From Scandinavium sp036409475 (GTDB lineage: Bacteria > Pseudomonadota > Gammaproteobacteria > Enterobacterales > Enterobacteriaceae), in the NCBI RefSeq assembly GCF_036409475.1, contig NZ_JAYRCK010000018.1:41541-105540 (forward strand): 64,000 nt of DNA, in the 5' to 3' direction. Under the pieces are notes generated by a model. That model saw only the letters and a list, made by a program, of their open reading frames with translations, was not told the DNA's origin and did no database searches. The stretch's first letter is position 1; every line of letters begins with the position of its first letter. Positions 1 through 9,500 of the stretch are shown here, piece by piece. The position numbers and the translations under genes were made by a program.

Positions 1-50
1 ACTCCTGTGGCACGCCGCGGGAGTCGTCTTTTTAAACCACCGGAGCTGAC

Positions 51-314
51 ATGAAAACCAAACTTAACGAACTGCTTGAATTCCCTACTTCATTTACCTA
101 CAAGGTGATGGGGCAGGCGTTGCCTGAGCTGGTTGATCAGGTGGTGGAAGTGGTACAGCGCCACGCGCCAGGTGATTACTCCCCGCAGGTAAAGCCAAGC
201 AGCAAAGGCAACTACCATTCAGTCTCCATCACCATTACCGCCACTCACATTGAGCAGGTCGAAGCGCTGTACGAAGAGTTAGGCAATATCGAAATCGTAC
301 GTATGGTGCTGTGA
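51..314 (+). CDS. ybeD: YbeD, DUF493/UPF0250 small protein
   Basis: An 87-residue cytoplasmic protein of the conserved YbeD family (DUF493), the same length as in E. coli. The fold of this family resembles ACT-like regulatory domains; its biochemical role is not established. The ATG has a GGAG Shine-Dalgarno sequence seven bases upstream. It lies just before lipB, as in E. coli, where dacA precedes it; dacA would end left of this window. A short palindrome follows the stop codon, so ybeD and lipB may be separate or only partly coupled transcripts. Identification rests on sequence similarity plus gene order and is secure; the function is not. Confidence 0.95.
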   Translation: MKTKLNELLEFPTSFTYKVMGQALPELVDQVVEVVQRHAPGDYSPQVKPSSKGNYHSVSITITATHIEQVEALYEELGNIEIVRMVL

Positions 315-319
315 TCCCC

Positions 320-343
320 GTAGCCCGGCGCTCGCCGGGCTAC
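320..343. repeat. Short GC palindrome (REP-like or terminator-like)
   Basis: Perfect 10-bp stem GTAGCCCGGC with loop GCTC and complementary arm, between ybeD and lipB. There is no T-run on either strand, so a REP-type stem-loop is more likely than a rho-independent terminator. Confidence 0.6.
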
Positions 344-404
344 GCCGCTTCTGCTCTGTGATATACTCCTCGCTTATGTTTTCCCGTTACGCGGAGTTGC
401 CGTT

Positions 405-1046
405 TTGAGTCTGAATACCCTGCTGGTTCGTCAGCTTGGCGTCCAACCTTATGAGCCTGTTTCTCTGGCAATGCATGACTTTACCAATAAGCGTGATGAA
501 TCAACCCCCGATGAGATCTGGCTGGTTGAGCACGAACCTGTCTTCACACAAGGGCAGGCAGGTAAAGCGGAACACGTGCTGGTGCCGGGCGATATTCCGG
601 TCATTCAGAGCGACCGCGGCGGCCAGGTGACCTACCATGGGCCAGGTCAGCAAGTCATGTACGTTCTGCTCAACCTGAAGCGCCGTAAACTCGGCGTGCG
701 CGAACTGGTCACGCTACTGGAACAAACCGTCGTGAATACGCTGGCCGAATTTGGGATTGATTCACACCCGCGCGCAGATGCGCCAGGTGTCTATGTCGGG
801 GAAAAGAAAATTTGCTCGCTGGGATTACGCATTCGCAAAGGCTGCTCATTTCATGGCCTCGCGCTGAATGTGGCAATGGACTTATCCCCTTTCCTGCGTA
901 TTAACCCTTGTGGCTATGCGGGGATGGAAATGACGCAAATGCAGCATTGGGTTGCAGAGGCAAAAACGGGAAATATTGCGCCAGTGATGGTCCGACATTT
1001 TTTAGCACTGCTAAACAATCCACCGCATAAATATATTACAGCTTAA
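405..1046 (+). CDS. lipB: Octanoyltransferase LipB
   Basis: Transfers octanoyl groups from acyl carrier protein to lipoyl domains of 2-oxoacid dehydrogenases and GcvH, the first step of endogenous lipoate synthesis; LipA then inserts sulfur. The protein has 213 residues, as in E. coli. The lipoate-ligase fold motif GGQVTYHGPGQ is present, and the two catalytic residues fall at the expected positions: Lys135 in GEKKICSLGLRI and Cys169 in NPCGYAG. The start is a TTG preceded by GCGGAG; no better in-frame start gives the conserved N-terminus LLVRQLG. lipA lies 1.5 kb downstream, separated by the regulator ybeF. Confidence 0.97.
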   Translation: MSLNTLLVRQLGVQPYEPVSLAMHDFTNKRDESTPDEIWLVEHEPVFTQGQAGKAEHVLVPGDIPVIQSDRGGQVTYHGPGQQVMYVLLNLKRRKLGVRELVTLLEQTVVNTLAEFGIDSHPRADAPGVYVGEKKICSLGLRIRKGCSFHGLALNVAMDLSPFLRINPCGYAGMEMTQMQHWVAEAKTGNIAPVMVRHFLALLNNPPHKYITA

Positions 1047-1348
1047 TATATTATCCAGCAGGACCTGATATTTTGTCGGGTCCACACCCCTTTTACCTCG
1101 TTTTCCTTTACATTAATCACAACTTTCTATATTTTTTCTCCGCTTGTCGAAGAAGTTACTACGACGCATACAAAATTTTACGTTAACACACCACGAAAAA
1201 GCGAGATGGCTCCGCAGTTCAAGATATAAATCATTGATAATAGTGAAATAAATCCTGTCTCCGCGATAAAATTGCCTCTCAAAAGCATAATAACAATAAA
1301 AACATTTTCAACTATCATTCATATTGTGAATGAATACGGAGTACAAGT
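1047..1348. other. lipB-ybeF intergenic region
   Basis: About 300 bp of AT-rich sequence without a credible gene. It contains the probable lipB terminator at its left end and must hold the ybeF promoter; I could not assign a specific promoter or operator. The dyad ATATTGTGAAT near 1321 lies just upstream of the ybeF GTG and might be a LysR-type autoregulatory site, but this is speculative. Confidence 0.5.
1061..1083 (+). terminator. Possible lipB terminator
   Basis: Stem GGACCTGA with a 7-nt loop and TCGGGTCC (one G-U pair), followed by a pyrimidine-rich but imperfect T-run. It sits 15 bp after the lipB stop codon. Confidence 0.45.
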
Positions 1349-2302
1349 GTGGAATATAACGACCAGCCGGAAAGCCGAATAAATCCGCAAAGAGAGAATG
1401 ATACACCGCAAATCTTCAGGACCCTGCGAAATATCGACCTCAATTTATTGACGATTTTTGAGGCCGTATATGTACATAAAGGCATCGTTAACGCTGCGAA
1501 AATTCTGAATCTCACTCCCTCTGCTATTAGCCAATCCATTCAGAAACTACGTACTATATTTCCGGATCCGCTTTTCATCCGTAAAGGTCAGGGCGTCACG
1601 CCAACCGCCTATGCCACTCATCTGCATGAATACATCAGCCAGGGCCTGGAATCCATTCTCGGCGCACTCGATCTCACTGGCAGCTACGACAAGCAGCGCA
1701 CTATCACGATTGGGACATCTCCCAGCGTTGGCGCGGTGGTCATGCCAGCCATTTATCAAACGATTAAAGAGCAGTTCCCGCAGTTGCTGTTACGCAATAT
1801 TCCCGTTACCGATGTTGGGTTGCAATTGAGCCAATTTCAGACTGACTTAATTATCGACAGCAATGTTCACGACACGCGTACATTAAGCCATCACGTGCTG
1901 TACAGCGATCGCATCGTTTTTGTTGCCCGTGAAGGCCATCCGGTGTTTAAAGTGCCGCAAACGCAGGCGTCCTTGAGCCAGTTTGAGTACACGTTGCTGA
2001 AGATGGAAGGTGCGGCGCATGCTGAGCTGCGTAAACGCGTGCACGAGATGTTCCCGGAGCGTCAAATCAGCTTCAGCAGTTACAATCTTGTGACGATAGC
2101 AGCGCTGATTGGTAACAGCGATCTGGTCGGGTTGATGCCTGCGCGCTTCTTTACGCTGTTCTCGCGCTGCTGGCCGTTGCAGGTCGTGGATTTTGCGCCA
2201 CTGCGGGAAGAAGAGATCGATTTTTCACTGCATTATAACAAGCTCAGTATGCGTGATCCGGTATTGCAAAGCGTGATTACCGCCATTCGCCAGGCGTTTT
2301 AA
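1349..2302 (+). CDS. ybeF: LysR-family transcriptional regulator YbeF
   Basis: A 317-residue LysR-type regulator matching E. coli YbeF in length and position. The N-terminal winged helix-turn-helix covers roughly residues 28-88 and includes the recognition stretch LNLTPSAISQSIQKLR; the remaining ~220 residues form the periplasmic-binding-like effector domain. Its inducer and targets are not known in E. coli. The start is GTG at 1349; the first ~25 residues are poorly conserved, so a later start is possible. Location between lipB and lipA suggests, but does not show, a link to lipoate metabolism. Confidence 0.92.
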   Translation: MEYNDQPESRINPQRENDTPQIFRTLRNIDLNLLTIFEAVYVHKGIVNAAKILNLTPSAISQSIQKLRTIFPDPLFIRKGQGVTPTAYATHLHEYISQGLESILGALDLTGSYDKQRTITIGTSPSVGAVVMPAIYQTIKEQFPQLLLRNIPVTDVGLQLSQFQTDLIIDSNVHDTRTLSHHVLYSDRIVFVAREGHPVFKVPQTQASLSQFEYTLLKMEGAAHAELRKRVHEMFPERQISFSSYNLVTIAALIGNSDLVGLMPARFFTLFSRCWPLQVVDFAPLREEEIDFSLHYNKLSMRDPVLQSVITAIRQAF

Positions 2303-2512
2303 CTCGCCATCGCCCCTCGTTTTTCATTGCCGGGTGCGAACGAAGCGCACAGAAAGCAACATCTGGTTTACAAATTGCCGGGCTGGCAGGCTGCTTATCA
2401 CTCTTATTGATGGTATACTGCCAGCCATCAGATTCAAAAATAGTTGATAAATACAACATTCCCTTGAATTGAAACGCTTTCCTTCGTTACTCGCAACTGG
2501 AACACGCACGCT

Positions 2513-3478
2513 ATGAGTAAACCCATTGTGATGGAACGCGGTGTTAAGTACCGCGATGCCGATAAAATGGCCCTTATCCCGGTTAAAAACGTGGCGACCG
2601 AGCGAGAAGCTCTGCTGAGAAAACCGGAATGGATGAAAATCAAACTTCCGGCTGACTCCACCCGTATTCAGGGTATTAAAGCCGCGATGCGCAAAAACGG
2701 CCTGCACTCCGTGTGTGAAGAGGCTTCCTGCCCTAACCTTGCCGAGTGTTTTAACCACGGCACGGCAACCTTTATGATCCTGGGCGCCATCTGTACTCGT
2801 CGCTGCCCGTTCTGCGACGTTGCTCACGGCCGTCCGGTTGCCCCCGATGCCAACGAGCCGCAGAAACTGGCTCAGACTATCGCTGACATGGCCCTGCGCT
2901 ATGTGGTTATCACTTCAGTAGACCGTGATGATCTTCGTGACGGCGGCGCTCAGCACTTTGCAGACTGCATTACTGCCATTCGCGAAAAGAGCCCGAGCAT
3001 TAAAATCGAAACGCTGGTGCCTGACTTCCGTGGCCGTATGGATCGCGCGCTGGAAATCCTCACCGCAACGCCACCAGACGTGTTTAACCACAACCTGGAA
3101 AACGTACCGCGTATCTACCGTCAGGTTCGTCCAGGAGCCGACTATAACTGGTCGCTGAAGCTGCTTGAGCGCTTTAAAGAAGCGCACCCGAATATCCCAA
3201 CGAAATCTGGCCTGATGGTCGGCCTGGGCGAAACCAATGCTGAAATCATTGAGGTCATGCGCGACCTGCGTCGCCATGGCGTAACCATGCTGACGCTGGG
3301 CCAGTACCTGCAGCCAAGCCGTCACCACCTGCCGGTACAGCGTTATGTCAGCCCTGATGAGTTTGAAGAGATGAAGGCAGAAGCAGTGGCGATGGGTTTT
3401 ACCCACGCGGCGTGCGGCCCGTTCGTTCGTTCTTCCTACCACGCCGATTTGCAGGCGAAAGGAATGGAAGTCAAATAA
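2513..3478 (+). CDS. lipA: Lipoyl synthase LipA
   Basis: Radical SAM enzyme that inserts two sulfur atoms at C6 and C8 of protein-bound octanoyl groups. At 321 residues it has full E. coli length. Both iron-sulfur clusters are intact: the auxiliary-cluster cysteines C68, C73 and C79 (CEEASCPNLAEC) and the radical-SAM CX3CX2C cysteines C94, C98 and C101 (CTRRCPFC). The SPS-type C-terminal motif RSSYHAD is also present. It is the cytoplasmic partner of LipB. It is transcribed alone after a 210-bp gap from ybeF and ends at a strong terminator. Confidence 0.98.
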   Translation: MSKPIVMERGVKYRDADKMALIPVKNVATEREALLRKPEWMKIKLPADSTRIQGIKAAMRKNGLHSVCEEASCPNLAECFNHGTATFMILGAICTRRCPFCDVAHGRPVAPDANEPQKLAQTIADMALRYVVITSVDRDDLRDGGAQHFADCITAIREKSPSIKIETLVPDFRGRMDRALEILTATPPDVFNHNLENVPRIYRQVRPGADYNWSLKLLERFKEAHPNIPTKSGLMVGLGETNAEIIEVMRDLRRHGVTMLTLGQYLQPSRHHLPVQRYVSPDEFEEMKAEAVAMGFTHAACGPFVRSSYHADLQAKGMEVK

Positions 3479-3493
3479 CGACTTCATACTTTT

Positions 3494-3533
3494 AAAAAGG
3501 CCATCGCGGCAACGTGACGGCCTTTTTATTTTT
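3494..3533 (+). terminator. lipA rho-independent terminator
   Basis: Stem AAAAAGGCC at 3494-3502 pairs with GGCCTTTTT at 3519-3527, followed by ATTTTT. It lies 15 bp after the lipA stop codon. Confidence 0.85.
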
Positions 3534-3635
3534 GCCCAATGAACGTACAGAGGATCCACTGATTACGGATGCTGCCATTGAACAGTAATGAGATCACCAG
3601 CAAGCGGCGAAACAGTTGGTTGCAACTTTCTGACA

Positions 3636-3678
3636 GACAAAAACACAAGAGGCCGCAACGGGGTGTGTTGTGGCCTCT
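3636..3678 (-). terminator. tatE terminator
   Basis: Reading the minus strand, AGAGGCC (3678-3672) pairs with GGCCTCT (3654-3648) and is followed by TGTGTTTTTGTC. It lies about 70 bp downstream of the tatE stop codon. Confidence 0.65.
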
Positions 3679-3746
3679 CTGAATCACTCTGCGGCGATAG
3701 AAAAACGACTGGCTTCTTAATGTTGCTGGTCGTTTTGAAACGCGCC

Positions 3747-3950
3747 TTACTCTTTATGAGAGAGTTTTTCCGCTGGAACGTCGTCTTCAGCGCTCTTTTT
3801 CGCCGTGGTGTCGTCGTCGTTCATGGCTTTCTTAAAGCCTTTGATCGCCGATCCCAGGTCACCCCCGAGGGTACGCAGTTTCTTGGTACCGAACACCAGC
3901 ACGATCAGTGCGGCAACCACCAGCAGTTTGGTAATACTAATCTCACCCAT
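3747..3950 (-). CDS. tatE: Twin-arginine translocase subunit TatE
   Basis: A 67-residue TatA-paralogue of the twin-arginine protein export system, inner membrane. It has one N-terminal transmembrane helix (residues ~6-21, ITKLLVVAALIVLVFGTKKL), the FGTKKLRTLGGDLG hinge, an amphipathic helix GSAIKGFKKAM, and a charged tail ending EKLSHKE, as in E. coli TatE. An in-frame ATG lies five codons upstream, but it sits inside the purine-rich AAGAAGG that serves as the ribosome binding site, so MGEISI is the chosen start. The solitary position beside lipA matches E. coli. Confidence 0.95.
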   Translation of the reverse strand: MGEISITKLLVVAALIVLVFGTKKLRTLGGDLGSAIKGFKKAMNDDDTTAKKSAEDDVPAEKLSHKE

Positions 3951-4077
3951 AGATACCTTCTTCATTAAAACAGGCTACAAAACGCGCCATCAAAACCGTA
4001 GCTAATTAACGGTCATTTCGCGACGGCACACAATAGCAATCTGTAACAAGGTGAATCAAGCATTGATTAAAAAAACA

Positions 4078-4866
4078 TCACATAATTTGCGGTGGCGCAA
4101 AGCGACGGTTGTTTAACACCGGCAATTGCGACCGAATTTCCTGCAATGAGTCCTTGCTCAGCTCAGCATAGATAATCTGCGGTGAGCTTCCAGCGCCCGC
4201 AAGCGTCACGCCCAACGGATCAATGATTTTGCTCTGACCGATATTTTTATTGCCGCACTCGCCTGCCGCGACAAAGTAGCAAGTGGTATCCAGCGCTCTG
4301 GCAGCCAGCAACGTGGCCCAGTGATGCTCTTTTAACGGCCCGCGTACCCAGGCTGTCGGCAGCACGATGATCTCAGCGCCGTTCAGCGCCAGCGCCAGTG
4401 CAAGCTCAGGAAAGCGCAAATCGTAGCAGGTCATCAGCCCGACTCGCATCCCGCCAACTTCAATCAACGCTGGCAGCGTGGTGCCTGCATCCACGCGTTT
4501 TGACTCCTGAACTCGGAATGCGTCGTAGAGATGTAGCTTCTGATATTGCGCCACTATCTCGCCACGCCTGAGCGCCACCAGCGTATTAGCCGCCCTTCCT
4601 TCACTCGTCGGGACGTGAATCGTCGGGATGGTGGTTAAGTCGTTCCGGCTGCTCTCCTCAAGCAGGAGCCGCAGGAAGCCGCCATTCAGCGGCTGAGCCG
4701 ATTTAACCGACATATCTGGGTCATTATCATCACGGGCCAGCAACGCCTCAGGTAGCACCAGCAGAGCCGCAGCATTTGTGGCAGCTTGCTGCATCAAGGT
4801 CACGCAAGTTTGGGCATTCGTCTCCCAGTCAGGGGTGACGGCAAATTGTCCAGCAGCAACGCGCAT
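4078..4866 (-). CDS. ybeM: Nitrilase-family amidase YbeM (deaminated glutathione amidase type)
   Basis: A 262-residue carbon-nitrogen hydrolase. The catalytic triad is complete: Glu40 (LPEALLA), Lys110 (YQKLHLYD) and Cys147 (MTCYDLRFPE). E. coli YbeM and its eukaryotic relative Nit1 hydrolyse deaminated glutathione, a side product of transaminases, so this is a metabolite-repair enzyme. As I recall, the K-12 copy is interrupted, whereas this reading frame is intact. It is convergent with nothing and sits back to back with crcB, the two starts lying about 90 bp apart and sharing a divergent promoter region. Confidence 0.92.
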   Translation of the reverse strand: MRVAAGQFAVTPDWETNAQTCVTLMQQAATNAAALLVLPEALLARDDNDPDMSVKSAQPLNGGFLRLLLEESSRNDLTTIPTIHVPTSEGRAANTLVALRRGEIVAQYQKLHLYDAFRVQESKRVDAGTTLPALIEVGGMRVGLMTCYDLRFPELALALALNGAEIIVLPTAWVRGPLKEHHWATLLAARALDTTCYFVAAGECGNKNIGQSKIIDPLGVTLAGAGSSPQIIYAELSKDSLQEIRSQLPVLNNRRFAPPQIM

Positions 4867-4953
4867 AGGCTCTCCTGTTGTCTCTAACCATAGCCATCGG
4901 CGATATCCGGCGCTAAGATATTTCTTTTACTATTCAAATAGCAGGAATTGGCA

Positions 4954-5331
4954 GTGTTACAACTACTTTTGGCCGTTTTTATTGGTGGGGGAACCGGCAG
5001 CGTGGCTCGCTGGATGTTAGGCATGCGGTTTAACCCCCTGCATCATGCCATTCCCGTGGGAACGCTGACAGCAAACTTGCTGGGCGCTTTTATCATCGGA
5101 GCCGGGCTTGCGTGGTTTAACCGCATGACGCATATTGACCCAATGTGGAAGCTGCTTATCACAACCGGCTTTTGTGGCGGGTTAACGACTTTTTCGACTT
5201 TTTCGGCAGAAGTGGTGTTTTTACTTCAGGATGGGCGATTTGGCTGGGCGCTGCTGAACGTCGCCGTCAACATGCTGGGATCGTTCGCCATGACGGCGAT
5301 GGCCTTCTGGATTTTTTCCGCTGCGCGCTGA
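4954..5331 (+). CDS. crcB: Fluoride ion channel CrcB (Fluc)
   Basis: Small inner-membrane protein of the Fluc family that exports fluoride as a dual-topology homodimer. It has four predicted transmembrane helices in 125 residues. The family signatures GGGTGSVARW near the N-terminus and GFCGGLTTFSTFSAE in helix 3 (phenylalanine-box region) are present. The start chosen is GTG at 4954, seven bases after a GGA core and giving the conserved N-terminus MLQLLLAVF. A TTG two codons earlier is too close to the Shine-Dalgarno sequence. I looked for a fluoride riboswitch upstream and did not find one. Confidence 0.95.
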   Translation: MLQLLLAVFIGGGTGSVARWMLGMRFNPLHHAIPVGTLTANLLGAFIIGAGLAWFNRMTHIDPMWKLLITTGFCGGLTTFSTFSAEVVFLLQDGRFGWALLNVAVNMLGSFAMTAMAFWIFSAAR

Positions 5332-5344
5332 ATTGAGCACAAAA

Positions 5345-5367
5345 AAAACCCGCCTTAAGCGGGTTTT
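5345..5367. terminator. Bidirectional terminator between crcB and cspE
   Basis: Stem AAAACCCGC / GCGGGTTTT with loop CTTAA, preceded by an A-run and followed by TTTT. It can end both convergent transcripts. Confidence 0.85.
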
Positions 5368-5387
5368 GTACTCTACTGTCGAAATGC

Positions 5388-5597
5388 TTAGATAGGCATT
5401 ACGTTTGCAGCAGATGGGCCTTTGGCACCGTTAGTGATTTCGAACTCTACACGCTGACCTTCAGCCAGAGTTTTGAAACCGTTGGACTGGATTGCAGAGA
5501 AGTGTACGAATACATCTTTGCTGCCATCTTCCGGAGTAATGAAACCAAAGCCTTTGGACTCATTAAACCACTTAACGTTACCTTTAATCTTAGACAT
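5388..5597 (-). CDS. cspE: Cold-shock-like protein CspE
   Basis: A 69-residue single cold-shock domain protein that binds single-stranded RNA and DNA and acts as a transcription antiterminator. RNP1 (KGFGFI) and RNP2 (VFVHFS) are both intact. The sequence is near-identical to E. coli CspE apart from the last residues (ANVMPI). The start is the ATG following a TTG codon; GGTAAT lies upstream. An AT-rich leader of nearly 190 bp separates it from pagP, consistent with the long leaders of csp mRNAs. It is convergent with crcB, as in E. coli. Confidence 0.97.
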   Translation of the reverse strand: MSKIKGNVKWFNESKGFGFITPEDGSKDVFVHFSAIQSNGFKTLAEGQRVEFEITNGAKGPSAANVMPI

Positions 5598-5788
5598 CAA
5601 TATTACCTTTACATGAAAATGGACACAAATGCTGTGTCGGCTAACAGTACAGCAATTGCGGGGCCTTTTGTCCAGCTTAAGTTAACGAAAAAGTGATAAA
5701 AGTCTCTAATTTTTCGTTAACCCGGGAATTAGTCGTTGTTTTTCAACATAACTCAGGCCCCACTGCGCTCAGTACGTCATTTTGGGCG

Positions 5789-6364
5789 CTAAAACTGGAA
5801 GCGCATCCAGGCGAAGTATACGTTACCGTTGTTATAAGTGCCTGGAATGTAAGTCATCTGGAACGTTGCTGGCCCGTAACCGATGGAAGCCAACGGCAAT
5901 AAAACAGGGATCGGGATGTAATTCCAGTTATCGCGCGCCGTGGCACCGACGGTGTAACCCAACCCCAGATGGAATTGATCATCGTTCAGCGGCCGCCAGG
6001 TTTTCTCCCAGCCATAGCCACCAATCGGTTCCCATTTGTTGAAGGAATCTTTAAAGGCCATCAGATACAGGCCATGCCAGTTCCCTTTGTCATCCCAACG
6101 AGACTGACCAAAACCTGCGCCCCACGGACGTTCGTTGTACTCGTCGGTTTTCTCTTTGTCATACGCAAAACGGGCATGCCACGTGATGGCTGGCACGTAG
6201 AGATCGTAATGTTCAGGCGTATGCCAGGTTTCTGCGATGTTATCCCCAAGCGTTGAAAAAGCATCGCCCACCGTCGATGTAAAGCTTGCCTGCGCAGACG
6301 ATGCAAGCAGCCATTGTGCTGAAAACACCCACACAAAAAACAAAAAATTATTTAATTTTAACAC
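5789..6364 (-). CDS. pagP: Lipid A palmitoyltransferase PagP
   Basis: Outer-membrane beta-barrel enzyme that moves a palmitate from a phospholipid to the hydroxymyristate chain of lipid A, giving resistance to cationic peptides. It has 191 residues including a signal peptide ending near SSAQA. The mature domain matches E. coli PagP throughout; the catalytic residues are His63 (TWHARF), Asp106 and Ser107 (FKDSFNK), equivalent to H33, D76 and S77 of the mature E. coli enzyme. It ends with the terminal aromatic barrel motif AWMRFQF. The start is GTG after CTAGGGTAAC. In E. coli, dcuC follows; here the cus operon intervenes. Confidence 0.95.
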   Translation of the reverse strand: MLKLNNFLFFVWVFSAQWLLASSAQASFTSTVGDAFSTLGDNIAETWHTPEHYDLYVPAITWHARFAYDKEKTDEYNERPWGAGFGQSRWDDKGNWHGLYLMAFKDSFNKWEPIGGYGWEKTWRPLNDDQFHLGLGYTVGATARDNWNYIPIPVLLPLASIGYGPATFQMTYIPGTYNNGNVYFAWMRFQF

Positions 6365-6459
6365 GTTACCCTAGCCGCTTATTTGTTCTTACCTGAACAG
6401 AATAACTATCGTAAAATTAATATAACCTTAACAAAAGCGGATTATTCCTTTTTTCAGAT

Positions 6460-6490
6460 AATTCACAGCGCCGTTAAGACGCTGTGAATT
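6460..6490. repeat. Stem-loop downstream of cusA
   Basis: Perfect 11-bp stem AATTCACAGCG with a 9-nt loop. On the minus strand (cusA direction) it is not followed by a T-run, so it may protect the 3' end or cause only weak termination. Confidence 0.5.
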
Positions 6491-6506
6491 ATCAATAATC
6501 TGAATT

Positions 6507-9500
6507 TTAATTACTGCCTTTATGGTGCAGCATTTTATACAGCGCGGGAATGACCAGCATGGATAACAGAGGCGCCGTCACCATGCCGCCAATCATCGGT
6601 GCCGCGATGCGGCTCATCACTTCAGAGCCCGTCCCACTTCCCCACATAATAGGCAACAATCCTGCCATTATCGTGGCGACAGTCATCACTTTTGGTCTGA
6701 CACGCAGCACCGCGCCTTCATGAATCGCACGCAGTAATTGGCTATTATCCAGTGAACCTTGCGGTGACTTATATTTGTCAATAGCCGAATTCAGATAAAG
6801 CACCATAATTACGCCAAACTCTGCGGCCACTCCGGCTAACGCTATAAAACCAACTGCACTAGCGACAGATAAATTATATCCCAATAGCCACAGCAACCAG
6901 ACGCCGCCAATCAGCGAAAAAGGCAAAGTCCCCATAATCAATAACACGTCGGAAATACGTCGAAAGGTTAGCCACAGCAGCACGAAAATAATCATCAGCG
7001 TGACTGGAAGCACTAATTTTAGCTTCGCGGCAGCCCGCTCCAGATATTCAAACTGCCCAGACCACGACAGCGTAACCCCTTGCGGAAGCACGACTTTTTG
7101 GGCAACGCGCTGCTGCATCTCCTCCACGGCCGATTTTAGATCCCGACCGCGCAAATCAACATAGATCCAGTTCGAAAGCCGCGCGTTCTCACTTTTGAGC
7201 ATCGGTGGTCCATCAACAATCTGCACATCAGCGACTTCGCCTAGCGTGATTTGCCCGCCATTGGCCGTCAGCACCGGCAACTGCCGCAACTTGCCGACGT
7301 TATCGCGCAGGTCGCGTGGATAGCGCACATTAATCGGATAACGCTCACGTCCTTCTATCGTTTGTCCTACATTTTCCCCGCCCACCAGCGTACTGACCAG
7401 AGACTGCAACTCAGTGACCGAAACACCGTAACGAGCGGCCTGCTGCCTGTTAATGGCAATATCAACGTAGCGCCCACCAGACAGGCGCTCCGCCAGGGCT
7501 GACGTCACGCCCGGCACGTCCTTGACCACGTGTTCGATGTCCTGGGCGATACGTTCGATATCGGCAAGATTATTGCCATTCACCTTGATCCCAATCGGGC
7601 TCTTAATGCCGGTTGCCAGCATATCCAGCCGGTTGCGGATAGGTGGAACCCACACGTTCGCAATCCCCGGCACCTGCACGGTTTTATCCAGCTCTTCAAT
7701 CAACTTCGCGGTGGTCATTCCAGGCCGCCATTGATCGCGCGGTTTGAAATGGATAGTGGTTTCCAGCATCGTCAGCGGGGCCGGATCTGTCGCGCTGTCT
7801 GCCCTTCCCGCTTTGCCAAACACGCTTGCCACTTCAGGCACGGTTTTTATCAGCCTGTCCGTTTGTTGCAGCAGACGGCTGGCTTCCCGCACCGAGATCC
7901 CCGGCAAAGTGGAAGGCATATACAACAAATCACCTTCATCCAGCGGCGGCATAAACTCACTGCCCAATCGGCTAAGCGGCCACAGAGTTAACGCCAGCAG
8001 AGCAACAGCCAGCACCACCGTTGTCTTTGGCCGCGCCAGCACTTTATCGAGCAGGGGTTCATAGGCCCGAATCAGCGCCCGGTTTATCGGGTTAGCCTGT
8101 TCATCCGGGATTTTGCCACGGATGAAATACCCCATTAGCACCGGCACCAGCGTAATGCCCAGCCCTGCGGCCATCGCCATCGCCCAGGTTTTGGTGAAGG
8201 CCAAAGGCGCAAACATTTTTCCTTCCTGAGCTTCCAGCGAGAACACAGGAATAAACGACAACGTGATGATTAACAGACTGCAAAACAGCGCGGGCCCCAC
8301 TTCAATCGCCGCTTTCTCAGCAATCTGCCAATAATCAGTGCCAGAAGGTTGCTGTTCAGGATGCTCGTGCCGCCACTTCTCCAGCACCTTGTGCATGTTT
8401 TCAATCATCACGATCGCCGCATCCACCATCGCGCCGATGGCAATCGCAATCCCGCCAAGCGACATGATATTGGCGTTGATCCCCTGATAATGCATGACGA
8501 TAAACGCCCCGAGCACGCCAAGCGGCAGGGAAACAATCGCCACCAGCGCCGAACGGAAGTGAAACAGAAACAGGGTGCAAACCAGCGCGACGACAATAAA
8601 TTCTTCAATCAGTTTGTGCGTCAGCGTTTCAACCGCTTGTTCAATCAGGCCGGAACGGTCATACACCGGTACAATCTCCACGCCTTTCGGCAGCGTTTTT
8701 TGCACCTCCTTCAGCTTCGCTTTTACGGCGTGAAGCGTCTCCAACGCATTCTTGCCATACCGCATCACAATGATGCCGCCAGCCACTTCGCCTTCACCAT
8801 TAAGCTCAGCCACGCCGCGGCGGATTTCTGGGCCAAGCTGCACTGTCGCCACATCGGATAACAGCACCGGAACGCCCTCACGGCTGGCGATCACCACCTG
8901 GCGAAAATCATCCAGCCCTTTCAGATAGCCAGTGGTGCGCACCATGTATTCAGCTTCGCCCATTTCAATCACGGCACCCCCGCTTTCCTGATTTGCCGCT
9001 TTCAGCGCTGCTACCAGTTGCTGATGAGTCACGTTATACGCGCGAAGCTTGTCCGGATTGACCACTACCTGATACTGGCGAACCATACCGCCGACGCTGG
9101 CGACTTCCGACACATTGGGCACGGTTTTCAGCTCATATTTCAGCGTCCAGTCCTGAAGCGCCCGTAAATCGGCGAGGCTGTGCTTGCCTGTTTTATCCAC
9201 CAGCGCATATTCATAAATCCAGCCAACACCCGTCGCATCGGGCCCTAACTCGGCTTTGACACCTTCGGGCAGCTGCGACTGAATCTGACTCAAATACTCC
9301 AGCACCCGCGAACGCGCCCAGTAGATGTCCGTTCCGTCTTCGAAAAGGACATACACATAAGCATCTCCGAACATCGAAAAGCCACGCACGGTCTTTGCAC
9401 CTGGCACCGAAAGCATGGTGGTCGTCAGTGGCCAGGTCACCTGATCTTCAATCACCTGCGGGGCTTTGCCCGGATAGCTGGCGCGAATGATGACCTGCAC

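Noticed and set aside
2324..2827. 167-residue minus-strand frame across the lipA start
   Set aside because: Antisense to lipA and its leader; no recognisable motifs.
4867..4953. Fluoride riboswitch ahead of crcB
   Set aside because: I searched the 87-bp gap for the conserved crcB-motif pseudoknot and found no convincing match; the gap is also short for divergent genes plus a riboswitch.
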